DNA from: Chryseobacterium sp. Leaf394
GTDB taxonomy: Bacteria > Bacteroidota > Bacteroidia > Flavobacteriales > Weeksellaceae
Assembly: GCF_001424105.1 (NCBI RefSeq)
Contig: NZ_LMQH01000012.1
Span: forward strand, 386,891-450,890
Direction: 5' to 3'
Length of the DNA: 64,000 nt
Each line of letters starts with the position of its first letter. Positions within the stretch are counted from its first letter, which is position 1. The notes below the pieces were generated by a model that was given only the letters and a program-made list of their open reading frames with translations, was not told the origin of the DNA and did no database searches. A program made the translations under genes and the position numbers. Of this stretch, positions 9,901 through 17,913 are shown piece after piece.

Positions 9901-10030
9901 CATGAATGACAAAGAATCTGAAGTTAGAAAGCTGTACAGCAGCAACAGAAGATATCATTTACTTGAAGAGATCGGCACAAAACCAAACGTGTTCTATCAC
10001 ACTAAAGTAAGAAACAGAGTAGAAAAATAA
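6959..10030 (+). CDS. actB: Alternative complex III subunit ActB (molybdopterin oxidoreductase-like plus Fe-S domain)
   Basis: Large peripheral subunit of alternative complex III. Residues 50-69 hold an internal twin-arginine signal (RRDFLKLLGFS) ending in LAAC, where Cys69 could be lipidated. A long molybdopterin-oxidoreductase-like region follows (about 70-740), which in this family lacks the cofactor. The C-terminal ferredoxin-like region has four cysteine clusters: CTGCGACIIAC, CQHCNHAPCETVCP, CIGTRYCANNCPYK, and CSMCIQE with CACAAACSTG. These fit the known Fe-S clusters that pass electrons from quinol towards ActA. The 1023-residue length is typical for the fused Bacteroidota form. Confidence 0.96.
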   Translation: MASNKIQFRSIHELKDPALNGKLALKEFQEEIPVEDFLDKAETSDASTTRRDFLKLLGFSTAAVTLAACEAPVIKTIPYVVKPHDIIPGVPNYYASTYFDGFDFASVLVKTREGRPIKIDPNPAAGDLGKTNARAQAAVLSLYDNDKVKQPKLDGKDETFDKVDDFVIKGLNEAQASGKKIVLLSQSFASPTFKKLFAEFKAKYPTAELVTYDAFPHNAALDAAQEVFGTRALPVYDLKGSELVVAFQADFLGDFNASSLETSYAAARTPGATMLRHIQVESNMSLTGANADSRYRLKPSAVNKTLVEVYNAIVGGTAPADKTAAEIVKELQAKGSKALVLADGSKAAQVLAHLINQKLGSVAFTGKANFLKEFDKARFEEFLGWVNGGQVGVLITNNVDPIYSYHKGQDFKKSLAKVPYIVAVADKKNEMYKAAKAVIPVANWLESWGDMEPQTGAYTLMQPTIQKIYKSRQIEESLLVWKNGKNNAANNYYDYLKANAGSLLGGTSFNKALYNGFVASTNSTMLSYAGGNAGQALAELGNFKPAELELVLYTKTAMGDGTQANNPWLQELPDPITRMSWDNYLTISPKDAEKFEIKNDLNARMQLDGSYVNLTVNGVKLENVPVFVQPGQAEGSVGLALGYGKKNSGATADTGVNAYPLFDGSNLVLSGVKIDKTGEDHEFAGVQLQNTLMGRYEIAREVPLADFIKVPFDDEHKGWNKPLEYHTISGALPAAKIDLWDAFDDTDGPHFNLSVDLNSCTGCGACIIACQAENNVPVVGKEEIRMSRDMYWLRIDRYYSSKETLTVYDGLAQDKAVPELYGSKVLGIEGSLENPAENPDVIFQPVMCQHCNHAPCETVCPVAATSHGKQGQNHMAYNRCIGTRYCANNCPYKVRRFNWFTYNLNDRFDFNQNNDLGRMVLNPDVVVRTRGVMEKCSMCIQETQATILAAKRENRRVTDNEFKNSCACAAACSTGAMTFGDMNDKESEVRKLYSSNRRYHLLEEIGTKPNVFYHTKVRNRVEK

Positions 10031-10056
10031 AGTTATAAATAATAAATAGGTAAAAA

Positions 10057-11454
10057 ATGTCAGGACATTACGAAGCTCCGATAAGAGAACCTCTAATTAT
10101 TGGTCACAAAACTTATCACGATATCACTGAAGATATTGCACGACCTATCGAAGAAAGAGCAGGAAAACTATGGTGGATTTCACTATATGCAGCCTTAGTT
10201 CTTTTCATCTACGGATTCGGCTGTATCGCATACACTATCGGAACAGGTATTGGATCATGGGGGCTTAACAGAACTATTAACTGGGGTTGGGATATTACCA
10301 ACTTCGTATGGTGGGTAGGTATTGGTCACGCCGGTACTCTAATCTCAGCAGTATTATTATTATTTAGACAGAGATGGAGAATGTCTGTAAACAGATCTGC
10401 AGAGGCGATGACGATCTTTGCGGTTGTACAGGCAGCTTTGTTCCCGGTAATTCACATGGGTAGAGTTTGGGTAGGATACTGGGTTTTCCCTCTTCCTAAC
10501 CAGTTTGGTACACTTTGGACCAACTTCAACTCACCACTATTCTGGGACGTATTTGCAATCTCAACTTATTTCTCAGTATCTACCGTATTCTGGTTCATAG
10601 GTTTGATTCCTGACTTTGCAATGATCAGAGACAGAGCAAAAACTCCTTGGACTAAAAAAATCTATACATTACTGTCTTTCGGATGGGGTGGAAAAGCAAA
10701 ACACTGGCAGAGATTTGAAGAGGTATCTTTGGTTCTTGCAGGTTTGGCAACACCGCTTGTATTCTCGGTACACACTACGGTATCTTTTGACTTCGCAACT
10801 TCGGTTATTAAAGGATGGCACTCTACGATCTATCCTCCTTACTTCGTTGCGGGTGCTATCTTCTCAGGATTTGCAATGGTACAGACGCTATTGTTAATCG
10901 CAAGAAAAGTTTGTCACCTTGAAGATTACATTACTATGTATCATATCGAAATTATGAACATCGTAATCGTATTGACTGGCGGTATGGTAACTGTAGCTTA
11001 CGCAACTGAATATTTCATCGGATGGTATTCCGGTTCAAGATACGAAGACTTTACTTATCTTTCTCCGGGTGCTGCAGTAGGACCTTACTGGTGGGCATTC
11101 TGGGCATTGATTATCTGTAACCTTGTTGTTCCTGCATTATTCTGGTTCAAGAGAGTAAGAACAAACATCATTGCAACATTTATTATTGCTTTAATTATCA
11201 ACATCGGTATGTGGTTTGAGCGTTTTGACATCATTGTAATCAACCTTTCGAGAGATTACCTTCCAGGATCTTGGACGATGTTTAAACCAACCATCATTGA
11301 CGTTGGAGTATATTTAGGAACAATCGGATTCTTCTCTGTATTATTCTTATTATATGCAAGAACATTCCCTGTAATTGCACAGGCTGAATTGAAGAGTATC
11401 TTAAAAATTTCAGGTGAAACCTATAAAGTAAAAGAAGGAGATGAGCACCACTAA
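10057..11454 (+). CDS. actC: Alternative complex III subunit ActC (NrfD/PsrC-like quinol-binding membrane protein)
   Basis: Integral membrane subunit of 465 residues with about ten hydrophobic segments, matching NrfD/PsrC-family ActC. In studied complexes this subunit carries the quinol site and a proposed proton path. The N-terminus begins with the typical soluble stretch IREPLIIGHKTYHDITEDI, and charged or His residues (GHAGTLIS, HMGRVWVGYW, HTTVSFDFA) sit inside hydrophobic segments. It starts 26 bases after actB and its last 14 bases overlap actD, which indicates coupled translation. Confidence 0.95.
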   Translation: MSGHYEAPIREPLIIGHKTYHDITEDIARPIEERAGKLWWISLYAALVLFIYGFGCIAYTIGTGIGSWGLNRTINWGWDITNFVWWVGIGHAGTLISAVLLLFRQRWRMSVNRSAEAMTIFAVVQAALFPVIHMGRVWVGYWVFPLPNQFGTLWTNFNSPLFWDVFAISTYFSVSTVFWFIGLIPDFAMIRDRAKTPWTKKIYTLLSFGWGGKAKHWQRFEEVSLVLAGLATPLVFSVHTTVSFDFATSVIKGWHSTIYPPYFVAGAIFSGFAMVQTLLLIARKVCHLEDYITMYHIEIMNIVIVLTGGMVTVAYATEYFIGWYSGSRYEDFTYLSPGAAVGPYWWAFWALIICNLVVPALFWFKRVRTNIIATFIIALIINIGMWFERFDIIVINLSRDYLPGSWTMFKPTIIDVGVYLGTIGFFSVLFLLYARTFPVIAQAELKSILKISGETYKVKEGDEHH

Positions 11455-11962
11455 AATTGTATACGGACTTTATGCTGATGACGACGATTTAATGAACGGC
11501 GTTAAAGCATTCAACGATAAAGGGATCTCTATAAACGAAGTTTATACTCCTTTCCCGGTTCACGGCCTTGATAAAGCTTTGGGATTAAAGAAAACAAGAA
11601 TTTCTGATGCCGCATTTATCTTTGCTCTTTATGGTGTAACCATTGGTATTACTTTATCATGGTACATCATGAACCACGACTGGCCACAGAATATCGGTGG
11701 TAAGCCGGCATTCACTTGGGTGAATAACTTCCCTGCTTTCATCGACCCGATGTTTGAACTGATGGTTTTCTGTACGGCTCACATGATGTCATTAACCTTC
11801 TTTGTAAGAAATAAAATGTATCCTGGAGCTCCGGCACAGAATCCTGATCCGAGAACTACTGACGATAAATTCTTAATGGAATTTGTAACAGACGATGTGG
11901 AATCTGTAAAGCAGCTTCTTATTGAGACCGGTGTAGAAGAGATAACTGTAAAAGATGCTTAA
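11441..11962 (+). CDS. actD: Alternative complex III subunit ActD (DUF3341)
   Basis: A 173-residue subunit with a soluble N-terminal domain (VYGLYADDDDLMNGVKAF ... YTPFPVHGLDKALGL, the DUF3341 hallmark) and two membrane helices (about 62-82 and 103-125). ActD is a structural subunit of alternative complex III. The start ATG lies inside the end of actC (14-base overlap) and the stop at 11960-11962 touches the start of actE, so the three are tightly packed. Confidence 0.94.
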   Translation: MSTTKIVYGLYADDDDLMNGVKAFNDKGISINEVYTPFPVHGLDKALGLKKTRISDAAFIFALYGVTIGITLSWYIMNHDWPQNIGGKPAFTWVNNFPAFIDPMFELMVFCTAHMMSLTFFVRNKMYPGAPAQNPDPRTTDDKFLMEFVTDDVESVKQLLIETGVEEITVKDA

Positions 11963-11963
11963 G

Positions 11964-12656
11964 ATGAAGAATAATATTTTAAAAATTACAGCCGTTTTAG
12001 GTCTTTCAGCAGCATTGTTTACTTCATGCGGACCAAAAGACAGTACGCCTTTGGTATATTTTCCGGATATGTATTTTCCTGTAGCTTACGATCCTTTGAT
12101 GAAGGCTCAGGATGCTTATTCAGATCATGAAAACGAAATTCCTGCTTTTGTAAAAAATAACGGTGCAACAGGTCTTTCTCCTGTAGAAGGATCAGTTGCT
12201 CAGAATAAAGACGGAATTTTCGCTGAAGGTAAACTTCCAAAAAATCCGGATGAGTATAATGCAGGTTATGATGCTTCAAAAGCAGTAACAACATCACCAT
12301 TGAATCCTGCAAACGCCGAAAAAGATATCGAAAGAGGAAAATTCTTATTTGAGCGTACCTGCGCTGCCTGTCATGGTACAGGAGGTGATGGTCAGGGTCC
12401 AATCGTACAGAGCGGAGCTTACGCCGGTGTACCAAATTATGCAGACAGAGAAGTCACTGTAGGATCTGTGCATTATGTATTAACAAACGGTAGAAATGCC
12501 ATGGGATCTTATGCAGGACAGCTGAACCCTGGCGACAGATGGAGAGTGGCAATGTATGTGATGAATGCTTTCAAAAAAGGAGCACCGGCACCTGCAGCAA
12601 CTCCGGCGGCTACGCCAGCAGCAACAACTACTGAATCTACTGAAACTAAAAAATAA
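11964..12656 (+). CDS. actE: Alternative complex III subunit ActE, monohaem cytochrome c lipoprotein
   Basis: Lipid-anchored cytochrome c. The signal peptide ends in a lipobox (ALFTSC) and a single CAACH haem motif sits in the second half (ERTCAACHGTGGDGQGP), followed by RWRVAMYV, typical of ActE. The C-terminus is a low-complexity Ala/Pro/Thr tail. Two starts are possible: ATG at 11955, inside actD, and ATG at 11964, one base after the actD stop. The second gives a normal MKNNILK signal-peptide start and is preferred. actF begins 8 bases after the stop. Confidence 0.93.
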   Translation: MKNNILKITAVLGLSAALFTSCGPKDSTPLVYFPDMYFPVAYDPLMKAQDAYSDHENEIPAFVKNNGATGLSPVEGSVAQNKDGIFAEGKLPKNPDEYNAGYDASKAVTTSPLNPANAEKDIERGKFLFERTCAACHGTGGDGQGPIVQSGAYAGVPNYADREVTVGSVHYVLTNGRNAMGSYAGQLNPGDRWRVAMYVMNAFKKGAPAPAATPAATPAATTTESTETKK

Positions 12657-12664
12657 GAAAAGAA

Positions 12665-13996
12665 ATGTATAGTTTTTCACCAAAATTAAAATCAACTTCT
12701 CTCATACTTCTTGTTGTAGGTTTGGTTCTTTTCATAGCCGGTTATTTCCTGAATAGCGGTTTATCTACTGAGAAAATTCAGCACATGATGCATGAAGTAC
12801 ACGCTTCAGGTCATGATGCACCTACGCACTCAAGCCAGCAGGTGGGTCCGCAGGACGAGCAGGCTCATCTTGAGCACGCAACAATGCAGATTCACAATTC
12901 GCCTTTGGCATCTATTCACTTTGTAGCTGTATTTTTCTTCGGAATCAGTGCTGCAGTATTGTTTTTCTACTGTATTCAGCACGCAGCTCATGCTGGATGG
13001 CCAATTATCATCACGAGAGTAATGGAAGCTATTGCTTCATACATTCCTTTCGGTGGAGCAATCCTGATTGTGATTATGTTACTTAACATTTTCCACCAGG
13101 GACATTTATTCCACTGGATGGATCCGGATTTAACAGATCCTACATCAGCACACTTTGATGTAATCCTTTTTGAAAAGAAAATTTTCCTGAATATTCCTTT
13201 CTACGCGATCAGAACATTTATCTATGTTTGTGGAGCATCATTCTTTGCATGGAAACTTAAGGCACAGTCTAAAAAAGTAGACGATACAAAATCTTTGGTT
13301 GAGTATCAGTTCCTTTACAGATGGGCAGTTGGTTACATTGCATTCTTCGGATTTGCTTCTGCAGCATGGGCTTGGGACTGGTTGATGTCTATTGACCCTC
13401 ACTGGTATTCTACAATGTATATCTGGTATTCAATGGTAAGCTGTCTTTCAAGTGGTGTTGCGGTTATTATTTTACTAAGTGTTTATCTTAAGAAAAATGG
13501 TTTCCTTCCACAGTTTAATGACAATCACTTACACGATTTAGGAGTTTTCCTTTTCGCTACAAGTTTACTTTGGACGTATACATGGTTTGCACAGTTCATG
13601 TTGTACTGGTACGCAAACATTCCTGAAGAGGTAAATTATTTCTTCGGAAGATTCCAGCACTATTCGCCTACTTTCCTTCCTATGTTGGTATTCAACTTCC
13701 TTTTACCTTTATTGGTATTGGTAAGCAGCAGCATCAAGAGAAATTACAAAGTGGTAACTACAATGGCCTGCATCGTTATCTTCGGTCACCTTTTAGATTA
13801 CTTCAATATGGTAATGCCGGGAACAGTTGGTCCTTTCTGGAAAACACCTGAATTACTTTTATTGGTAGCAGGAGCGGTATTGTTTGTAGTTGGACTGTTT
13901 ATGTTTACTGTGCTTTCTGCATTGTCTAAACTGAAACTGATTCCTACAGGTAACCCTTACCTTCACGAATCTGAAATCTACGAATATCCTTTCTAA
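12665..13996 (+). CDS. actF: Alternative complex III subunit ActF (NrfD-like membrane protein)
   Basis: Second NrfD-like membrane subunit, 443 residues with about ten transmembrane segments, related to ActC. The first exported loop is His-rich (MMHEVHASGHDAPTHSSQ ... HLEHATMQIH). Typical ActF sequence follows (AWAWDWLMSIDPHWYSTMY, LLWTYTWFAQFMLYWYANIP). It is the last gene of the operon. In several Bacteroidota the aa3-type oxidase genes follow directly, but here a strong terminator comes 24 bases after the stop and no oxidase gene is present in the window. Confidence 0.95.
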   Translation: MYSFSPKLKSTSLILLVVGLVLFIAGYFLNSGLSTEKIQHMMHEVHASGHDAPTHSSQQVGPQDEQAHLEHATMQIHNSPLASIHFVAVFFFGISAAVLFFYCIQHAAHAGWPIIITRVMEAIASYIPFGGAILIVIMLLNIFHQGHLFHWMDPDLTDPTSAHFDVILFEKKIFLNIPFYAIRTFIYVCGASFFAWKLKAQSKKVDDTKSLVEYQFLYRWAVGYIAFFGFASAAWAWDWLMSIDPHWYSTMYIWYSMVSCLSSGVAVIILLSVYLKKNGFLPQFNDNHLHDLGVFLFATSLLWTYTWFAQFMLYWYANIPEEVNYFFGRFQHYSPTFLPMLVFNFLLPLLVLVSSSIKRNYKVVTTMACIVIFGHLLDYFNMVMPGTVGPFWKTPELLLLVAGAVLFVVGLFMFTVLSALSKLKLIPTGNPYLHESEIYEYPF

Positions 13997-14020
13997 GGTT
14001 TCGTCACAGAATATATTACA

Positions 14021-14049
14021 AAAGACTGATCTTCGGATCAGTCTTTTTT
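14021..14049 (+). terminator. Terminator of the act operon
   Basis: A perfect eleven-pair stem (AAAGACTGATC/GATCAGTCTTT) is closed by a C(TTCG)G tetraloop, known to be unusually stable, and followed by a T run. Confidence 0.93.
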
Positions 14050-14073
14050 GTTATGAATATTTGAGTGGATATT

Positions 14074-14094
14074 GGAAGATGGATGCTGGAAGTT
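14074..14094 (+). repeat. Remnant heptanucleotide tandem repeat (GGAWGHT x3)
   Basis: Three adjacent seven-base units GGAAGAT, GGATGCT and GGAAGTT lie in the 261-base spacer between actF and the next gene. Nothing else is seen in this spacer apart from the act terminator and a TATTTTTG box at 14118-14125 that may be the next gene's promoter. Confidence 0.5.
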
Positions 14095-14257
14095 ATCCAT
14101 CGCTCACAATGAAAACTTATTTTTGTACTCTTAACAAAAAATAAATCTCCCGTAACAAAAACTAAATTGAGAGCACTCATTAAATAATTATAAATTCAAG
14201 ACAACTATTCCGGATTTTCTTCGTCTTTATAATAAATATTAAAAAAACAAATAAACT

Positions 14258-15274
14258 ATGAATTTCAAAATTAAAACTTCCTTTCTGCTGCTTTTTGTGC
14301 TGAACTTTTTCTTTGCCCAAACCATTACTTTCGTTTCTGAAAGAAGCGGACAACCACTTACCAAAGTTTCTGTTTTCGGCAAAGACGGAAATATTCTCGG
14401 CTTTTCTGACATTGATGGTAAAATTGAAAAATCTGCTGTTAAACCTGAACAGGAAAAATTTAAACTTATCTATGACAATTTGGTATTGGCAGAACTTTCT
14501 TATGCAGAAATCAATAAAGATGTTGTAAAACTAAATGATAAAGTAAAAGAAATAGAAGCTGTAGTCATTAAAAAATCAAAACCCGCCAAATATCTTTTCA
14601 TCAAAGGAAATTTTAATGCTTATGTGACGGTCAACAATATGCTTAACTGCTATGTAGACGGTGTTGCAACCTATGTTTTCGACAATAAAACAAGAAAGGT
14701 TAAAGACATTCATGTTGAGCAGTACAGGATTTTCCGTCTTGAAAGTGCTACCAATGAGAAGAAAGAAACAGGATCGTGGGATTACAACTCGTGGATGGAA
14801 ATGCCAAAAATGAAGAATGTAGGAAATTATGAAGACTATCAGACAAGAAGATTTAAAATAAAAGAACTTAAAGGCACATTCAAAGACGAGATTGAAGTTA
14901 CGGGAGAGGCATTTCAGGAAAAAGAACTTTCTTTCCTGGGCTACAGAATCTATGACCTCAGATCAGTCATGAACCTTTCATTTGAAAAAGAATCAAAAAA
15001 ACAGCTGAGAGATTTTACAGAATATAACGAGATTATGTACATAAAACTGAAGCACAAAAGCGAGGCTGACTATAATCAGGTGATTGTCTACAAAAATTTT
15101 CACCCAACAGAACTCGATTATGCCGATAAAGATAATGTGCAAGAAGTAAAATACAACAAAAACCAAAGCAACTACAGCACAAAATACTGGGAAGAGCCTT
15201 CATTTCCGAATATGCAGACTGTTTTCAGTTCATTCTTTAAAGATGATTTAAAGGAAAAACAAAACGCCAAATAA
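14258..15274 (+). CDS. Secreted protein with carboxypeptidase-regulatory-like N-terminal domain
   Basis: A 338-residue protein with a signal peptide (MNFKIKTSFLLLFVLNFFFA, cleaved before QTITF). Residues 22-100 resemble the CarboxypepD_reg-like beta-sandwich found at the start of Bacteroidota TonB-dependent receptors (SGQPLTKVSVFGKDGNILGF, SDIDGKIE), ending with VKEIEAVVIKK. No receptor barrel follows; the rest is a soluble, charged domain of unknown type. It may be a periplasmic or outer-membrane-attached protein. Monocistronic by spacing. Function unknown. Confidence 0.8.
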   Translation: MNFKIKTSFLLLFVLNFFFAQTITFVSERSGQPLTKVSVFGKDGNILGFSDIDGKIEKSAVKPEQEKFKLIYDNLVLAELSYAEINKDVVKLNDKVKEIEAVVIKKSKPAKYLFIKGNFNAYVTVNNMLNCYVDGVATYVFDNKTRKVKDIHVEQYRIFRLESATNEKKETGSWDYNSWMEMPKMKNVGNYEDYQTRRFKIKELKGTFKDEIEVTGEAFQEKELSFLGYRIYDLRSVMNLSFEKESKKQLRDFTEYNEIMYIKLKHKSEADYNQVIVYKNFHPTELDYADKDNVQEVKYNKNQSNYSTKYWEEPSFPNMQTVFSSFFKDDLKEKQNAK

Positions 15275-15300
15275 AAAACGCTCATATAAAAGGTTTTATT

Positions 15301-15308
15301 TAAATTTG
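15301..15308 (+). promoter_or_regulatory. Minus-7 box upstream of the lipoprotein-apt pair
   Basis: TAAATTTG matches TAnnTTTG, with no TTG at the right distance. Between it and the ATG at 15403 lies an imperfect inverted repeat AATCGCTGTA (15330-15339) / TATAGCGATT (15360-15369), which could fold in the leader. Confidence 0.4.
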
Positions 15309-15402
15309 CAACAAACCACCATCCATTGAAATCGCTGTAATTTGGAGAAACAAACATGATATAGCGATTGCATGTGGCCAGGAAAAAAATAAATACGTAC
15401 AT

Positions 15403-16581
15403 ATGAAAAAGGTTAGATTCTTTTTACTGATTGCCGGTCTCGCACTTCTTACATCGTGTAAGAAAGACCATGTAGACGCAAGTTCCACACAGTCTTTGCA
15501 GTCGAGCATTAACGATATGACGTCGAGTCTGAACACACTGCAGCAGATTAAATTTAATGAAGCTTTATACGTACTCAAAACTTTCGGTGTAGAGGCTGAA
15601 GGTGACATTAATGAACTGAAAGCATTAGGCAAACTGATTGACGGTAAAAAAGTACCTGAAATTCTTTCTCTCGCCGATCAGGTGGCACAGAAAAACAATA
15701 TGGACTGGACGAGCACAGCTCCGCCATCTTTAGGTGAAATGGATATTTTCGGAGATCTCAATCCGAAAGAAGTAGATTCAAATGACGTGCGTGCCAGCTC
15801 TGTAAATCTTATCACAAAATATTCCGGAGACACGGGAAGCGGCCCGACTGCCGTACAGATCATCCCGAAACTGGTAGATGCATCCGGAAATCCGGTTTCT
15901 TTCAGTGGTGCCACTTTGGAGACTACTCTGGAAGTTTTCAATAATGGTGTAAAACTGTCTACCGCAAAAAATATCATGCTGGATAATAATTTTAAAGGAT
16001 TTTATTTAAAATTTTCTTCGCTTTCGGCAGAAAGGGTGAACGATGGTAAAATTGATATCACCGTATCAGTAAAAACCTCTGCGAAGACTTTAAAAATGAC
16101 AAAAATCGGCTTGGATGTCAATCCTTCCGCTTTAAAAATGCCGGCACCGCCAAAAGTAGATTCCACAGCGATTACAGAACCAACTTTCCCGGATGTAACC
16201 ACACCAACAGGAACACCTACAGATCCTTCAACAACAACTCCTGCTACACCAAAACAACCTACTGCAGACCCAAAATCTACAGTAAATAAATTTTTGAATA
16301 ATGTAAGTTCTCAAAATCTGAAAGCCGCATTTGACGCATCAAGCAACCCAAGTTGGGGAAGTTATGATGCTTTTTCAAATCCTACCTCAGGTTTTGGAGC
16401 AGTGAAAAATGTTTCCGTAAAAAATATAAGTACGAATGCATCAACGCCAAATTCTGCAAGCGTGAATGCTACTTACGATGTCACCGATAAAAGCGGAAAA
16501 ACAACCGCTCTGAAAGTAACTTTCGGATTGAAAAACGTAAACGGAGACTGGAAAATTTCAAGCTATAAAATCAATCCTTAA
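15403..16581 (+). CDS. Lipoprotein of unknown function with Pro/Thr-rich linker
   Basis: A 392-residue lipoprotein: signal peptide with lipobox LLTSC (Cys at about 19), then a helical stretch of about 100 residues, a beta-rich middle domain (about 140-245), a Pro/Thr/Ala-rich linker (about 250-290) and a C-terminal domain (TVNKFLNNVSSQNLKAAFDA ... NGDWKISSYKINP) that looks like a small NTF2/DUF4878-type fold. It sits in the envelope. Its TAA stop overlaps the ATG of apt by one base (TAATG), so apt translation is probably coupled to it. Function not recognised. Confidence 0.8.
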   Translation: MKKVRFFLLIAGLALLTSCKKDHVDASSTQSLQSSINDMTSSLNTLQQIKFNEALYVLKTFGVEAEGDINELKALGKLIDGKKVPEILSLADQVAQKNNMDWTSTAPPSLGEMDIFGDLNPKEVDSNDVRASSVNLITKYSGDTGSGPTAVQIIPKLVDASGNPVSFSGATLETTLEVFNNGVKLSTAKNIMLDNNFKGFYLKFSSLSAERVNDGKIDITVSVKTSAKTLKMTKIGLDVNPSALKMPAPPKVDSTAITEPTFPDVTTPTGTPTDPSTTTPATPKQPTADPKSTVNKFLNNVSSQNLKAAFDASSNPSWGSYDAFSNPTSGFGAVKNVSVKNISTNASTPNSASVNATYDVTDKSGKTTALKVTFGLKNVNGDWKISSYKINP

Positions 16582-17117
16582 TGGCGTCTCAGGAACTTGT
16601 AAAGAGATTAAACCAGACCATAGAAAATATTCCTGATTTTCCTATTGACGGAATTCAGTTTAAAGATATTTCCACCATTTTTCTCGATCATCAGCTTTAC
16701 AAAGATGTGATCGCAGATTTTGTACAGTTCAGCAAAGGAAAAATCGATGCAGTCTGCGGAATTGAAAGCCGTGGTTATCTGTTTGGAATTGCGATTGCCA
16801 CAGCACTTGAAGTTCCATTCATTTTAATCAGAAAAGCAGGAAAACTGCCCCCGCCGGTCATTTCAGAAAGCTATGACCTCGAGTACGGAAGTGCCGTGAT
16901 TGAAACCCGTGAAGGTCAGATTAAAAAAGGACAGCGCATTTTGATTCACGACGATCTCCTGGCAACGGGCGGAACTACCGAAGCTGCTGCAAAACTGGTT
17001 GAAAAACAAGGTGCAGAAGTCTCGCAGTGCAGCTTTCTGATTGGTTTAAAAGACCTTAAAGGAGATGAAAAATTAAAGAAATTCAATGCGGAAATTTACC
17101 GCACTTTAGAATATTAA
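16581..17117 (+). CDS. apt: Adenine phosphoribosyltransferase
   Basis: Purine salvage enzyme that makes AMP from adenine and PRPP in the cytosol. 178 residues, the normal length. The family start is seen (IPDFPIDGIQFKDISTIF), an adenine-side motif (GIESRGYLFG), the flexible-loop RKAGKLP segment, and the PRPP-binding motif ILIHDDLLATGGT with its paired acidic residues. The ATG overlaps the preceding lipoprotein stop by one base; no separate promoter is seen. Confidence 0.97.
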   Translation: MASQELVKRLNQTIENIPDFPIDGIQFKDISTIFLDHQLYKDVIADFVQFSKGKIDAVCGIESRGYLFGIAIATALEVPFILIRKAGKLPPPVISESYDLEYGSAVIETREGQIKKGQRILIHDDLLATGGTTEAAAKLVEKQGAEVSQCSFLIGLKDLKGDEKLKKFNAEIYRTLEY

Positions 17118-17148
17118 AATTTAAAACTAATAATACTCGCAAAGTATT

Positions 17149-17178
17149 TTGTAAATCATTCAGAAACAATTAAATTTG
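17149..17178 (+). promoter_or_regulatory. Full Bacteroidota-type promoter for the TPR protein-ribH pair
   Basis: TTG (17149-17151), a 19-base spacer and TAAATTTG (17171-17178) match the known consensus. The leader to the ATG at 17200 would be about 15 bases. Confidence 0.75.
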
Positions 17179-17199
17179 CAGTTCAATTTTTAAGAATTT

Positions 17200-17910
17200 A
17201 TGGCAAAATTGGGAAATAAGGCTCCGAACGAGCAGGAAGGTAAAGAAACAGTGGAATTCTTTAAAGACCTTGACAGAGAAGCTTTAAACACAGAAAGATT
17301 CCTTGAAAAATATTCAAAACCGTTAGGTATTGCTTTTGGTGTATTGGTTTTAGGCGTATTAGGATTTTTCGGATACCAGCAGTTTGTGGTAGCTCCAAAA
17401 AATGCTGAGGCAGTAAAAACCTATCTTTCTGCACAGAAAAATCTTACAGAAGGTAAAGATAAAGAAGCCTTAGGTGGAAAATCTGCAGCAAATCCGGGAT
17501 TTTTAGGTACTTACAACGAGTATTCTTCTACTAAAGTTGGTAAACTGGCTGGTTACAACGCGGCTCTTTTAAAATTCAAGGAAGGAAAATTTCAGGAAGC
17601 TTACGATCTGATGGACAAATTTTCTTCAGACAATAAGACTTTAGAGGCAATGAAATATGGTGTAATGGCAGATGCACAGTCTGGTTTGAACAAAAATACT
17701 GAAGCTTTAAGCCTTTTAGACAAAGCAGTTTCTGCATCAAATGACCCTTATACAACGTATTATTTTACAAGAAAAGCAGGTATTTTGGCTTTAGGTTTAA
17801 AGAAAAATGCAGAGGCTAAAAAATATTTTACTACAATTGACGAAAAATACCAGGATTACGACAACGGAATGTCTGATTCTTACATTGAAATGTCTAAATA
17901 TTTAAACTAA
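17200..17910 (+). CDS. TPR-containing single-pass membrane protein (YfgM-like)
   Basis: A 236-residue protein: a charged cytosolic N-terminus of about 45 residues, one membrane helix (about 46-66, GIAFGVLVLGVLGFFGYQQF), then a periplasmic helical region with TPR-type repeats (GKLAGYNAALLKFKEGKFQE, EAMKYGVMADAQSGLNKNTE, YYFTRKAGILALGLKKNAE). Architecture matches YfgM-type tetratricopeptide proteins that work with periplasmic chaperones or SecYEG in E. coli; the same role here is inference. ribH follows after 3 bases, so they form an operon. Confidence 0.85.
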   Translation: MAKLGNKAPNEQEGKETVEFFKDLDREALNTERFLEKYSKPLGIAFGVLVLGVLGFFGYQQFVVAPKNAEAVKTYLSAQKNLTEGKDKEALGGKSAANPGFLGTYNEYSSTKVGKLAGYNAALLKFKEGKFQEAYDLMDKFSSDNKTLEAMKYGVMADAQSGLNKNTEALSLLDKAVSASNDPYTTYYFTRKAGILALGLKKNAEAKKYFTTIDEKYQDYDNGMSDSYIEMSKYLN

Positions 17911-17913
17911 AAC

